From positions 5,146,001-5,210,000 of the forward strand of contig NZ_CP133771.1 of NCBI RefSeq assembly GCF_031348265.1: a stretch of DNA of 64,000 bases. Direction: 5' to 3'. The notes below the pieces were generated by a model. It had not been told where the DNA came from. It saw only the letters and a list, made by a program, of their open reading frames with translations, and ran no database searches. Position numbers and translations under genes: made by a program. The DNA comes from Streptomyces collinus. Lineage in GTDB: Bacteria; Actinomycetota; Actinomycetes; Streptomycetales; Streptomycetaceae. Shown here in pieces: positions 51,097-59,140 of the stretch (position 1 is its first letter; every line of letters begins with the position of its first letter).

Positions 51097-51774
51097 GTGC
51101 TGACGATCCACGCCGCCCCGCTGGTCCTCCCGGCGGGCGCGGCACCCGGTATGGACGCACCCGTCGTGGACGGCGCCGTCGTGGTCGACGGCGACCGGAT
51201 CACGGCCGTGGGGCCCTACGACGAGGTCGCCGAGGACGCGCCCGGCGCGCGGGTGCGGCGCTGGCCCGGCGTGCTCACCCCGGGGCTGCGCCAGTGGCAC
51301 CCGCTGTGGCTGCTGCGCCACTGCTACCACCCCGACCCGCGCGAAGCCGACGAGCTGGGCGAACAGCCCCTGTGGGGCGAGCGGCTGACCGCCCTGGGCG
51401 AGCTCAGCGAGACCCGCTGGTCGGGCAGCGTGCGGCGCGGAGTGCAGCGGATGCTGAGGTACGGCACGACGGCGGTCGCCTCACCCGGCGCCCGTTTCCG
51501 CGATCCCCTGGTGGCCACGGCCGTCGCCCGCTCCGGACTGACCGTCGTGGGGACCACGGGGGCTCCCGGCACGCTGCTCGGCGAGCGGCCCGACCTCGAC
51601 CCGTTCGCGGAGGGGTACGACCTCCCGGGCACGGTCCACGGCCCGCTGACCATAGGCGGCCGGGCCGACCTGGCCGTGTTCGACGTGCCCGACGAGGCGG
51701 CCCTGCGCGAGCGCGGCGCAGGGACCTGTGTGGCGACCGTGCTGGCCGGCCGGCTGGTGTACCGGGCCCGCTGA
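51097..51774 (+). CDS. Amidohydrolase-like protein without metal-binding motif
   Basis: The 225-residue protein has the small beta domain of imidazolonepropionase-like amidohydrolases (VDGDRITAVGPYDEV at the start, GRADLAVFDVPDE ... VLAGRLVYRAR at the end), but the expected HxH after TPG is replaced (VLTPGLRQWHPLWLL) and the barrel is short. A catalytic metal site is therefore not apparent. It starts seven bases behind mqnC and is probably co-transcribed. It could have a non-enzymatic role or a changed activity in menaquinone synthesis; I would not call it a futalosine deaminase. Confidence 0.85.
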   Translation: MLTIHAAPLVLPAGAAPGMDAPVVDGAVVVDGDRITAVGPYDEVAEDAPGARVRRWPGVLTPGLRQWHPLWLLRHCYHPDPREADELGEQPLWGERLTALGELSETRWSGSVRRGVQRMLRYGTTAVASPGARFRDPLVATAVARSGLTVVGTTGAPGTLLGERPDLDPFAEGYDLPGTVHGPLTIGGRADLAVFDVPDEAALRERGAGTCVATVLAGRLVYRAR

Positions 51775-51818
51775 CCCCGGGCGCTCGGGTCACCCGCGAT
51801 CCCCGTGCCGAACACCCT

Positions 51819-51925
51819 CGCGTCAGCCGCGAGTCCCTTCCCGAACACACCCCCCCCCGCGTCAGCCCGCGAAGGCCTTCCCGAACACCCCCCGCGTCAG
51901 CCCGCGAGGGCCTTCCCGAACGCCC
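51819..51925. repeat. Tandem partial copies of the 3' end of the GH18-like gene
   Basis: Three units of the form CGCGTCAGCCCGCGA...CCTTCCCGAACRC start at 51819, 51858 and 51893 (spacing 39 and 35). The third contains the real stop codon and last codons of the gene on the minus strand (GAFGKALAG, stop). The second would read GVFGKAFAG and stop; the first is diverged. Confidence 0.85.
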
Positions 51926-52928
51926 CCGACCCCTGCGTCACCCCGCTGCAATCCGTCGCCGCCTTGGCCGAGTCGGAGCCTTTCGCGCACTGCCGGTCCC
52001 GGGCCGTCGACCACATCGACACCCAGGCGATGCCCTTCTCCTCGGCGAACGCCCGGACCTCGGCGGCGTCGCCGAGCGTGAAGGTCTCGTTCTCGACGTC
52101 GTTGACGCCGATCATCGAGGTGAGCGCCATGCCCTGCCAGGCGGCCGCGTCCGAGGTGCCGAAGACCTTCTTCAGCTGGGTGTGCGCGGCCTGCGCCGCC
52201 GTGCGGGCGTAGCCGCCCATGTCACCGTCGTACGAGGAGCCGTAGTTCATCGTCATGAGGTTGACGGTGGAGACCTGTACGCCGTTGTCGTTGGCGGAGG
52301 CGAGGAGCGCCAGGCCGTCCTTGTCGAGACCCGAGGGCATCACCGGCAGGGTGAACGAGACCTCCAGACCGGCCCGTTCCTTCTGCAACTGCGCGATCGC
52401 CTTCGAACGCAGGGCGACGGAGGCGGAGTCGGAGAGTTCGTCCCCCTCGATGTCGAAGTCGGCGAGGGTGGTGCCGGCCGCGTCCAGGGCCTTGCCGTAG
52501 GCCGCCGCCAGTTCCGCGGCGCTGCCGCAGTTCGCCGCGAGTTCCTTGCCGGAGGCGCCGCCGAAGGAGACCCGGACCCGGCCGCCGTCCGCCGTGAGCT
52601 TCGCGATGCGCGAGGCGACCTTCGCGTCGCCGATGGCGTGGGTGCCGTTCCAGCGCGGGATGCAGTCGTCGCCGTCGGCTATGACGAACGCCAGGTTGTA
52701 CGTCGTGGGGGAGCCGGCCGAGTCGGTGCCGGCGGCCTCGGTGGCGCTGAGGTACGGGGCGTACGAGGTGCCGGCCGCGGCCGTCGCTGTGGGAGACGTG
52801 GCGGACGCGGCGGGCGTGGGGGCCTCTGAGGCCGCAGGTGCCGCGTCGCCCTGCCCGGAGCATGCGGCGGTGGCGAGGGCGAACAGACAACCCAGCCCGG
52901 CCGCCGCCGGTTTCCGGTAACTCCTCAT
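51897..52928 (-). CDS. GH18-type glycoside hydrolase-like lipoprotein
   Basis: The 343-residue protein begins with a signal peptide and lipobox-like ATAAC|SGQGD, then a Pro/Ala/Ser/Thr-rich linker, then a TIM-barrel-like domain with RVRVSFGGASGKEL and the GH18 active-site type motif ADFDIEGDE (D157-F-D159-I-E161). The last Glu is the predicted acid/base. The layout matches secreted Streptomyces chitinase-like proteins with substrate unknown. The ATG at 52928 precedes the hydrophobic core directly. The 3' end lies in a tandem repeat. Confidence 0.85.
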   Translation of the reverse strand: MRSYRKPAAAGLGCLFALATAACSGQGDAAPAASEAPTPAASATSPTATAAAGTSYAPYLSATEAAGTDSAGSPTTYNLAFVIADGDDCIPRWNGTHAIGDAKVASRIAKLTADGGRVRVSFGGASGKELAANCGSAAELAAAYGKALDAAGTTLADFDIEGDELSDSASVALRSKAIAQLQKERAGLEVSFTLPVMPSGLDKDGLALLASANDNGVQVSTVNLMTMNYGSSYDGDMGGYARTAAQAAHTQLKKVFGTSDAAAWQGMALTSMIGVNDVENETFTLGDAAEVRAFAEEKGIAWVSMWSTARDRQCAKGSDSAKAATDCSGVTQGSGAFGKALAG

Positions 52929-53216
52929 GACGTGCGCTCCCGTTCTCGTGAGGTCAGGGGTAGGACAGGAAGTACGTTTCCCGGCAGCAAACGTCTCACG
53001 AGGCCGGTTGCGTGCGGTGAGTTCCGCGGGCATTCCCGGGAATTCTCAGAGGAGGGACAGCTTCCGTCGTTCCTCATGGGTCTCTCACAAGAAAACCCGA
53101 GTTTAGGGCACATAAAGGCGCCCTACTGTCCGGGGAATGCATTCCGAGCCTGCCATCGAAACCGCGCCCCTCGCGGTCGCCGCCGCAAACGCGGCAACGG
53201 GTCCGCCGACGGTCCC

Positions 53217-53522
53217 GTGTTCGTTGACAACTCCGGACGCCGGGCCCGGCTGCTGCGCCGGATCGGCCTCCTCCTGGGGGCCGTCTGCCTCGGGTACGCG
53301 GCCGTCCTCGGCGCGGCCTTCATGGGCTGGGGGACGTCCCTGACGCCGTCGCAGTTGCTGCCGTTCGCGGGTGCGGGGCCCGGCGGCGGCCGGCCGGAGG
53401 GGGTTCCGGGCGGTCCCGGCGGTCCGGGAGTCCCGCCCAGCGGCGTCCCGTCGGCCCCGGCCGGGGAAGCCGTGAGCACCTCGTCGCCGGCTTCCGCGTC
53501 CGCCTCCGCCGGCGCCAACTGA
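53217..53522 (+). CDS. Small membrane/secreted protein, start uncertain
   Basis: The frame contains one membrane helix (LLRRIGLLLGAVCLGYAAVL GAAFM split here for length) and a Gly/Pro/Ser-rich exported tail ending SASASAGAN. It reads open upstream through an Arg-rich stretch (HRNRAPRGRRRKRGNGSADG) with no in-frame start, while an ATG at 53137 lies one frame away. A frameshift or a start at GTG 53217 are the alternatives. It lies 13 bases before an acyltransferase remnant, as if a larger cluster had been reduced. Confidence 0.55.
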   Translation: MFVDNSGRRARLLRRIGLLLGAVCLGYAAVLGAAFMGWGTSLTPSQLLPFAGAGPGGGRPEGVPGGPGGPGVPPSGVPSAPAGEAVSTSSPASASASAGAN

Positions 53523-53535
53523 CCGGGGACGCGCC

Positions 53536-53881
53536 ATGACCACGACCACCCCCACCCAGGCCCCGCTTCGGGACCGACTTCGCGCACCTGGTCCGGCTGC
53601 GGCGGCTGGACCGGCTCGTGACCGTCTTCAACGCGCGGGCGGTGACGATCTACCTCTGGCACGAGATCGCGCTGATCCTCGCCGTCCCGCTGATCGACCG
53701 CTTCTGGGACGTGCCCGCCTTCGAGGCGTACCTGCCCCTGGACAGCCAGTGGTTCCTGTTCGGCGTGGGCTGGGTGCTGATCGCGGTGTTCGTGCTGCTG
53801 TGCGGCTGGGTGGAGGACGTGGCGGCACGCAAGCGGCCGCGGCTCCTGCCCGGAGGGGGTGCTGCAAGAATGGGCCCGTGA
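53536..53881 (+). pseudogene. Remnant of an acyltransferase-3-type membrane protein
   Basis: An ATG at 53536 with MTTTTPTQAPLR looks like a gene start, but after about 12 codons the plausible protein continues in another frame (TDFAHLVRLRRLDRLVTVFN, ARAVTIYLWHEIALILAVPL, DRFW, then a last helix LFGVGWVLIAVFVLLCGW). These are the final two helices of OafA-like acyltransferases, which are normally over 350 residues. The central part is therefore deleted. The remnant runs into the menG start (TGA at 53879-53881). Confidence 0.7.
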
Positions 53882-54573
53882 CCCGCGCATCCCTGGACAA
53901 GCAGCCGCACGAAGTCGCCTCGATGTTCGACGACGTGGCGGAACGGTACGACCTGACCAACGACGTGCTGTCCCTCGGCCAGGACCGGCGATGGCGCAAG
54001 GAGGTAGCCAAGGCCGTCGACGCGCGCCCGGCCCAGAAGATCCTCGACCTGGCGGCGGGCACGGGCACCTCCTCGCTGCCCTTCGCCCGCACCGGCGCCT
54101 ACGTCGTCCCGTGCGACTTCTCCCAGGGGATGCTCCAGGTCGGCAAGCAGCGGCAGCCCTGGCTGCCCTACACCGCCGGCGACGCGACGCGGCTCCCCTT
54201 CAAGGACGACACCTTCGACGCCGTCACCATCTCCTTCGGGCTGCGCAACGTGCAGGACACCGACGCGGGCCTGCGCGAGATGCTCCGGGTGACCCGGCCC
54301 GGCGGGCGGATCGTGATCTGCGAGTTCTCGCACCCGACGTGGGCGCCGCTGCGCACCGTCTACACCGAGTACCTGATGCGCGCCCTGCCGCCGGTCGCCC
54401 GCGCCGTGTCCTCCAGCCCCGACGCCTACATCTACCTCGCCGAGTCCATCCGCGCCTGGCCCGACCAGCCCGCCCTGGCCGAGCGGCTGGGCAAGGCCGG
54501 CTGGTCGCGGGTGGCCTGGCGCAACCTGAGCGGCGGCATCGTCGCCCTGCACCGGGGCTTCAAGGCCGGGTGA
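53878..54573 (+). CDS. menG: Demethylmenaquinone methyltransferase MenG/UbiE
   Basis: The 231-residue SAM-dependent methyltransferase has the UbiE/MenG signatures: MFDDVAERYDLTNDVLSLGQ, the SAM loop ILDLAAGTGTSSLPFA, ATRLPFKDDTFDAVTISFGL (RNV follows) and PGGRIVICEFSHP. It methylates demethylmenaquinone in the last step of menaquinone synthesis. Size is normal for the family. The GTG at 53878 overlaps the end of the acyltransferase remnant. Two hairpins follow before the convergent gene. Confidence 0.95.
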   Translation: MTRASLDKQPHEVASMFDDVAERYDLTNDVLSLGQDRRWRKEVAKAVDARPAQKILDLAAGTGTSSLPFARTGAYVVPCDFSQGMLQVGKQRQPWLPYTAGDATRLPFKDDTFDAVTISFGLRNVQDTDAGLREMLRVTRPGGRIVICEFSHPTWAPLRTVYTEYLMRALPPVARAVSSSPDAYIYLAESIRAWPDQPALAERLGKAGWSRVAWRNLSGGIVALHRGFKAG

Positions 54574-54614
54574 GGCCGGGGTCCTTCGGCCTCGGGCCGG
54601 GACCTCTCGGCCCT
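54572..54614. terminator. Two successive hairpins between convergent genes
   Basis: GAGGCCG (54572-54578) pairs with CGGCCTC (54587-54593), and directly behind it GGGCCG pairs with CGGCCC (within 54594-54614). They lie between menG and the PASTA gene and can terminate both. Confidence 0.6.
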
Positions 54615-54960
54615 AGGGCGAGCTGAGGACCATGTACGGGTCGCCCGGCTCGTCCAGCTCGCGCTGGAGCCCGCCCCGGGGCGGACGCGGGATCCGCGGT
54701 TCGTGCACGCCCCCGCCGCCCTCACCGGGGCCGAACTCGAACCACACGTAGACCATCGAGTCCCGCGGCACCTCGGCACCGGGCTGCGGATACTGGCGTA
54801 CGACGTAGTCGACGACGGCGAGAGCGAGCTCGGGCCGGTCCGGCGCGCTGAGGAGGAGGCCCTGCGCCCGGGCCGTCTCGCGAGCGTCCACGGCCATCAG
54901 GCCGACCAGACGCGGTACGCGCACTTCGGGTGTCTTGTGGGATATGTGCACAGATGTCAC
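54613..54960 (-). CDS. Small PASTA-domain protein
   Basis: The 115-residue protein has VRVPRLVGLMAVDARETARA and VVDYVVRQYPQPGAEVPRDS, followed by VYVWF, the pattern of a single PASTA domain (P-x-L-x-G ... Q-x-P-x-x-G). It lacks a membrane helix, so unlike PknB-type kinases it would be cytoplasmic. Pro/Gly-rich C-terminal tail. Role unknown; PASTA domains bind muropeptides or act as spacers. Confidence 0.8.
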   Translation of the reverse strand: MTSVHISHKTPEVRVPRLVGLMAVDARETARAQGLLLSAPDRPELALAVVDYVVRQYPQPGAEVPRDSMVYVWFEFGPGEGGGGVHEPRIPRPPRGGLQRELDEPGDPYMVLSSP

Positions 54961-55034
54961 CCCCAGCGGTACAGGAAGGGTAACTCCCGCCCCGCACCGA
55001 CCGGAAGCGACAGATGTCTTTCTGTGACAGTCGA

Positions 55035-55559
55035 CTACGCTGCGTCAGCGTTCCGGAGGTCGAGCCGGTAGCAGTGCCCCGCCCGCTGCGAGGCCGGAGT
55101 CGTGAACGTCTCCGCGAGGCGCATCCCCAGGCGCTGGGTCACCGCGATGGACCGGCTGTTGCGGGCGTCGACCATCGCGACGACACCCGGGACGCCACTG
55201 GCCCGCATCCGCTCCAGCGTCTGCCGCGCGGCCGCGGTGACGTAGCCCTTGCCCCAGTGCTCCCGGCCCAGCCGCCAGCCGATCTCGATCTCCCCGGCCG
55301 GGCCCCAGGCCCGCTCCCACGGCTGGGCCCCGGTGAAGCCGATGACCTGCCCCGACCCGTCGAGCACGGTCCACAGGCAGAAGCCCAGTTCGGCGTCGTG
55401 CCGGCGCTGGCGGGCGGTGAGCTCCTCGTAGACCGAGAGTTCGGCGGACCTGCCGCCCTGGTACTCCATGACGTCCGGGTCGTCGAAGATCCGGTGCCAG
55501 GCGAACGCGTCCTCGTGGGTGGGGACGCGAAGCCGCACAGCGGGGAGAACTCGATTCAC
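55035..55559 (-). CDS. GNAT-family N-acetyltransferase (RimJ/RimL-like)
   Basis: The 174-residue protein has the GNAT acetyl-CoA-binding pattern in the RimJ/RimL style: RLRVPTHEDAFAWHRIFDDP at the start, EIEIGWRLGREHWGKGYVTA (motif A), and VVAMVDARNSRSIAVTQRLG near the end. It probably acetylates an amino group on a protein or small molecule. GTG 55559 has AAGGG seven bases upstream. It is divergent from the menJ-like gene; 99 bases hold both promoters. Confidence 0.9.
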   Translation of the reverse strand: MNRVLPAVRLRVPTHEDAFAWHRIFDDPDVMEYQGGRSAELSVYEELTARQRRHDAELGFCLWTVLDGSGQVIGFTGAQPWERAWGPAGEIEIGWRLGREHWGKGYVTAAARQTLERMRASGVPGVVAMVDARNSRSIAVTQRLGMRLAETFTTPASQRAGHCYRLDLRNADAA

Positions 55560-55658
55560 GGAGCAGCCCTTCAGCCGGGTGATGAATGCTGCTGCATAGA
55601 CTGCCCATGTCCAGTGCCGGTCGGCACGCAAGATTGACGAACTTGGGGAGATCCCGCC

Positions 55659-56951
55659 GTGACCGTCGTGACCGAGCCCCTCTCCGAGAACACCGCCGAT
55701 GTGATCGTCGTGGGCGCGGGGCCGGCCGGCTCCACCACCGCCTACCACCTCGCCAAGGCCGGACTCGACGTCCTCCTGCTGGAGAAGACCGAGTTCCCCC
55801 GCGAGAAGGTCTGCGGCGACGGCCTCACCCCGCGTGCCGTCAAGCAGCTGGTGGCGATGGGCATCGACATCTCGGAAGAGGCCGGCTGGCTGCGCAACAA
55901 GGGCCTGCGCATCATCGGCGGCGGGGTGCGGCTCCAGCTCGACTGGCCGGATCTCGCCTCCTTCCCCGACTACGGCCTCGTCCGCAAGCGCGACGACTTC
56001 GACGAGCAGCTCGCCCGGAACGCCCAGAAAGCCGGTGCCCGGCTCTTCGAGCGGTGCAACGTGGGCGCGCCGATCCTGGACGAGCGCACGGGCCGCATCA
56101 CCGGGGTGCACGCCAAGCTCGGTGAGGAGAAGCGCGAGGTCACCTTCCGCGCGCCGCTCGTCGTGGCCGCCGACGGCAACTCCACGCGGCTGTCCCTGGC
56201 GATGGGGCTGCACCGCCGCGAGGACCGCCCGATGGGCGTGGCCGTGCGCACGTACTTCACCAGCCCGCGCCACGAGGACGACTACCTGGAGTCCTGGCTG
56301 GAGCTGTGGGACCGCCGCGGCGCCGAGGACCGCCTGCTGCCCGGCTACGGCTGGATCTTCGGCATGGGCGACGGCACGTCGAACGTCGGCCTCGGCGTCC
56401 TCAACACCTCCGACTCCTTCAAGGAGCTGGACTGGCGCGAGGTGCTGAAGGCCTGGTGCGCGTCCATGCCGGAGGACTGGGGCTACACCCCCGACAACAT
56501 GACCGGCCCGATCCGCGGCGCCGCCCTGCCCATGGCCTTCAACCGCCAGCCGCACTACACCAAGGGCCTGCTGCTCGTCGGTGACGCCGGCGGCCTGGTG
56601 AACCCCTTCAACGGCGAGGGCATCGCCTACGCCATGGAGTCCGGCCAGATCGCCGCCGACGTCATCGTCCAGGCCCACGCCCGGCCGAACCCCGCGAGCC
56701 GCGAACTGGCCCTCCAGCGCTACCCGCGCGTCCTGAAGGACACCTACGGCGGCTACTACACGCTCGGCCGCGCCTTCGTGAAGCTCATCGGCAACCCGAA
56801 GGTCATGCAGATCGCCGCCCAGCGCGGTCTCACGCACCCGATGCTGATGAAGTTCACCCTGAAGCTCCTCGCGAACCTCACCGACCCGACGGGCGGCGAC
56901 GCGATGGACCGCATCATCAACGGACTGAGCAGGGTGGCCCCGAAGGCCTGA
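55659..56951 (+). CDS. Geranylgeranyl reductase-family flavoprotein, MenJ-like menaquinone reductase
   Basis: The 430-residue FAD enzyme starts with VIVVGAGPAGSTTAYHLAKA and has the family motifs FPREKVCGDGLTPRAV, PLVVAADGNSTRLS and GLLLVGDAGGLVNPFNGEGI. Geranylgeranyl reductases saturate isoprenoid double bonds; the mycobacterial homologue MenJ partly reduces the menaquinone side chain. Here it lies between menG and the nuo operon, which supports a role in making the partially saturated menaquinones of Streptomyces. The start GTG is 99 bases from the divergent GNAT gene. Confidence 0.93.
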   Translation: MTVVTEPLSENTADVIVVGAGPAGSTTAYHLAKAGLDVLLLEKTEFPREKVCGDGLTPRAVKQLVAMGIDISEEAGWLRNKGLRIIGGGVRLQLDWPDLASFPDYGLVRKRDDFDEQLARNAQKAGARLFERCNVGAPILDERTGRITGVHAKLGEEKREVTFRAPLVVAADGNSTRLSLAMGLHRREDRPMGVAVRTYFTSPRHEDDYLESWLELWDRRGAEDRLLPGYGWIFGMGDGTSNVGLGVLNTSDSFKELDWREVLKAWCASMPEDWGYTPDNMTGPIRGAALPMAFNRQPHYTKGLLLVGDAGGLVNPFNGEGIAYAMESGQIAADVIVQAHARPNPASRELALQRYPRVLKDTYGGYYTLGRAFVKLIGNPKVMQIAAQRGLTHPMLMKFTLKLLANLTDPTGGDAMDRIINGLSRVAPKA

Positions 56952-56987
56952 ACGAACTGGCGCCCCGGCAGGCTGCCGGCGGTCCGA

Positions 56988-57380
56988 TCAGGCGTTCAGC
57001 GCCGCGATGTCGGCGGACCGGCGGGCGTACACCGGCTCCCGCCGGTCCGCCGTCTGCCGCAGCGCGGCCTTCCGCTCGCGTGCGGAGAGCCGGCCCAGGT
57101 AGAGCCGTCCGTCGCAGTGATCGGCCTCGTGGGCGAGGCAGCGGGCGAAGTAGCCGGTGCCCTCGATCACGAGCGGCTCGCCGTCCCGGTCGACGCCGCG
57201 CACCACGGCCCGGTCCGGACGCGGCACGTCCATGGTGGCGCCCGGCACGGAGAGGCAGCCCTCCGCCTCGTCGAGGAGCCTCCTGCGCGAGGCGTCGAGC
57301 GGATCCAGCACCGGGTTGACGATGTGCCCGACGTGCCGCACCCCGTCGTCGGCCGGGCAGTCGTACACGAACACCCGCAC
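56988..57380 (-). pseudogene. 5'-truncated peptide deformylase
   Basis: From GTG 57380 the 130-residue frame contains VFVYDCPADDGVRHVGHIVN, motif 2 EGCLSVPG (Cys42) and motif 3 LAHEADHCDG (His84, Glu85, His88), the metal ligands and catalytic Glu of peptide deformylase. The N-terminal about 55 residues with motif 1 (GxGLAAxQ) are missing. In the frame upstream, GSGPGVLQCRR could be a decayed trace of that motif. Without motif 1 the fold is unlikely to be active. A complete deformylase elsewhere in the genome would be needed. Confidence 0.75.
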
Positions 57381-57684
57381 TCGGCGGCACTGCAGAACAC
57401 CCGGGCCGCTCCCAGGAGCAGTCCGGCCACCCGGGGCCGTCGGCGTCAACACCGCGCCAATCCGGGAAAATTCGGGCGCAGGGTAGGGGAGTGGCGGACG
57501 CGCAGGGGCGGGCCGCAGTGCCGGGTGGGCCCTGGAAGGGCTCTGAGGGATCCCTGGAGCGCCTCGGGGCAGGGCCGAGGGGATCGGGACCTGAGCGGCC
57601 CCGGACAGGCCGGGAGGGCCGTTGCCTCGTGGTGGCAGCGGCCCTCGAGCCCGTGTGAGCGGATGAGTCAGACGGCGCGTGACG
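57381..57684. other. Intergenic, probable remains of the deformylase 5' end
   Basis: Three hundred bases between the truncated deformylase and the NlpC/P60 gene, both on the minus strand. I see no intact gene. Several short Gly/Cys-rich inverted repeats (for example around 57595-57640) may act as the NlpC/P60 terminator. Confidence 0.35.
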
Positions 57685-58494
57685 TCAGAGGACGCGCACC
57701 GCGCCCGACGCCGGGTAGCCCGACAGGTCCTGGATGACGACGCCCTTGGACGGGTTCGCCGCGTCCAGGTACTGGCCGTTCCCGATGTAGACACCCACGT
57801 GGTACGCGGAGCCCTTGCCGCCCCAGTACAGGATGTCGCCGACCTGGACGCTGGACAGCGGGACGTCCGTGCCGGCCATCGACTGGTCCTGCGAGACGCG
57901 CGGCAGATCCACACCGACCTGCTTGTACGCGGCCTGCACGAGGGAGGAGCAGTCCCAGGCGTTGGGACCGGTGGCGCCCATGACGTAGGCGTCGCCCACC
58001 TGGGCCTTGAGGAACGCGATGACCGTCGCGACGCTGCCGCTGGAGGGCGCCGACACCGACGTGGAGGCGGACGCGGAGGCGGAGGCGGACAGGGTGGCCC
58101 GCTCGGTGCTGCGGTTGGCGCGCTCGGCGGCGGCCTTGCGGGCGGCCTCGGCGGCCTTCTTCTTGGCCTCCGCCTTCTTCTTCGCCTCGGCGAGGTCCTT
58201 CTTGGCCTCCGTCGCGGCCTTGGCGGCGGCGGCGTCACGCTCGGCGCGCAGTTCGTAGTTCGCGGCGGCCTGCTGGGTGGCGGCCGCGGACTGGGCGACC
58301 TGAGCGGACAGGTCGGCCGTCAGGGTGGGCAGTTCGATGGTCTGCGTCACCGGCTCGGCGGCGCTCGCCGAGGCCGACGCACCAGCCGCTGCCATGCTGA
58401 GAACGCCACCGGCAACGCCGGCGCGCAGGGCGATCGATGAGGTCGCGCTGCGGCGGGGTTTCCGGTGGCTGCGTATGTGAGCGGTGTGGGACAT
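57685..58494 (-). CDS. Secreted NlpC/P60 peptidoglycan endopeptidase
   Basis: The 269-residue protein has a long basic signal peptide ending ASASA|AEP, a Lys/Ala/Glu-rich coiled-coil (about residues 85-120) and a C-terminal NlpC/P60 domain. That domain has WDCSSLVQAAYKQVG (catalytic Cys), AYHVGVYIG (His) and VGDILYWGG. It should cut peptide cross-links in the wall. ATG 58494 matches a signal peptide with RSHRKPRR basic region; upstream in-frame starts at 58524 and 58551 cannot be excluded. No c-di-AMP (ydaO) riboswitch core is visible in its leader, but CRP-like sites lie upstream. Confidence 0.92.
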   Translation of the reverse strand: MSHTAHIRSHRKPRRSATSSIALRAGVAGGVLSMAAAGASASASAAEPVTQTIELPTLTADLSAQVAQSAAATQQAAANYELRAERDAAAAKAATEAKKDLAEAKKKAEAKKKAAEAARKAAAERANRSTERATLSASASASASTSVSAPSSGSVATVIAFLKAQVGDAYVMGATGPNAWDCSSLVQAAYKQVGVDLPRVSQDQSMAGTDVPLSSVQVGDILYWGGKGSAYHVGVYIGNGQYLDAANPSKGVVIQDLSGYPASGAVRVL

Positions 58495-58733
58495 GGGAAT
58501 AACCGGTACCAGGGGCTCCTTCATATCTTCAAGAAACGTGTGCTGCGCCACAGTTACTCAATCGGGCCCTCAAAACCCCCGAACGAGACCCTTTATTGAC
58601 GCCGTAACGGACATTGCGGGCGCACCGTGACCGGGCTGTGATCACGGCGTTTGATCAATACGCCCGAATTGCCCCGCGCCTACCATCGGTTGGGTTGATT
58701 GGCCAAGCCCCGTTCTCATGGATCTCTCACCCA

Positions 58734-58749
58734 TGTGACGGGGATCACG
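58734..58749. promoter_or_regulatory. CRP-like operator on the NlpC/P60 side
   Basis: TGTGACGGGGATCACG matches TGTGA-N6-TCACA at nine of the ten conserved positions. It lies about 240 bases upstream of the NlpC/P60 start (ATG 58494), on the side facing nuoA. Confidence 0.6.
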
Positions 58750-59043
58750 GAACGGTTGGTCCGGAGGTCGCGTCCCGGTGCGTAGATCACGGCCGGGTCA
58801 CGGGCTCGCGAAGATCGTGAACGCGTGCACGCGTCCACACCTCGCCCCCCATGCCCTCTGATGTGTGAACGGGCCTCTATCAAGAGATCAAGTCCATCGC
58901 CAATTTGCATGCAAGAGAACCCTCTTGATATTGAGACGACCCCTCCGGCCTGCACTGACGAGCCAAAATGTCACCTCTCGTGATCACACGGACGCTTCGC
59001 GTGTGAAGATCACCGCTCATCCGACTTCATGATCGATCGTCAG

Positions 59044-59057
59044 GTGGTGGAGATCAC
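59044..59057. promoter_or_regulatory. CRP-like half-site pair
   Basis: GTGGTGGAGATCAC has the GTG-N6-NNCAC spacing. The left half is degenerate (GGTGG), so this is a weak candidate, supported mainly by its neighbours. Confidence 0.35.
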
Positions 59058-59076
59058 AAAGGTTGAGTAATACCCC

Positions 59077-59090
59077 GTGTCGCAGATCAC
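59077..59090. promoter_or_regulatory. CRP-like half-site pair
   Basis: GTGTCGCAGATCAC has the GTG-N6-NNCAC spacing with a good right half. It lies 48 bases upstream of the perfect site. Confidence 0.45.
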
Positions 59091-59124
59091 AGAGCGTCGG
59101 GCATAAGATGCACGCGGTTGGGCT

Positions 59125-59140
59125 TGTGACCTGCTTCACA
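59125..59140. promoter_or_regulatory. Exact CRP consensus operator upstream of nuoA
   Basis: TGTGACCTGCTTCACA is a perfect match to TGTGA-N6-TCACA. It lies 109 bases before the nuoA GTG and 21 bases behind a stretch GCATAAGATG that may include a -10 element. Streptomyces encode a Crp that recognises a motif of this type. Binding is predicted, not shown. Confidence 0.7.

Noticed and set aside
51097..51774. Annotating this protein as aminodeoxyfutalosine deaminase because it follows mqnC
   Set aside because: The metal-binding HxH motif of the amidohydrolase fold is missing.
57600..59060. Search for a ydaO (c-di-AMP) riboswitch before the NlpC/P60 gene, as known for Streptomyces wall hydrolases
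   Set aside because: The conserved core segments of this riboswitch are not visible on the minus strand in the leader.
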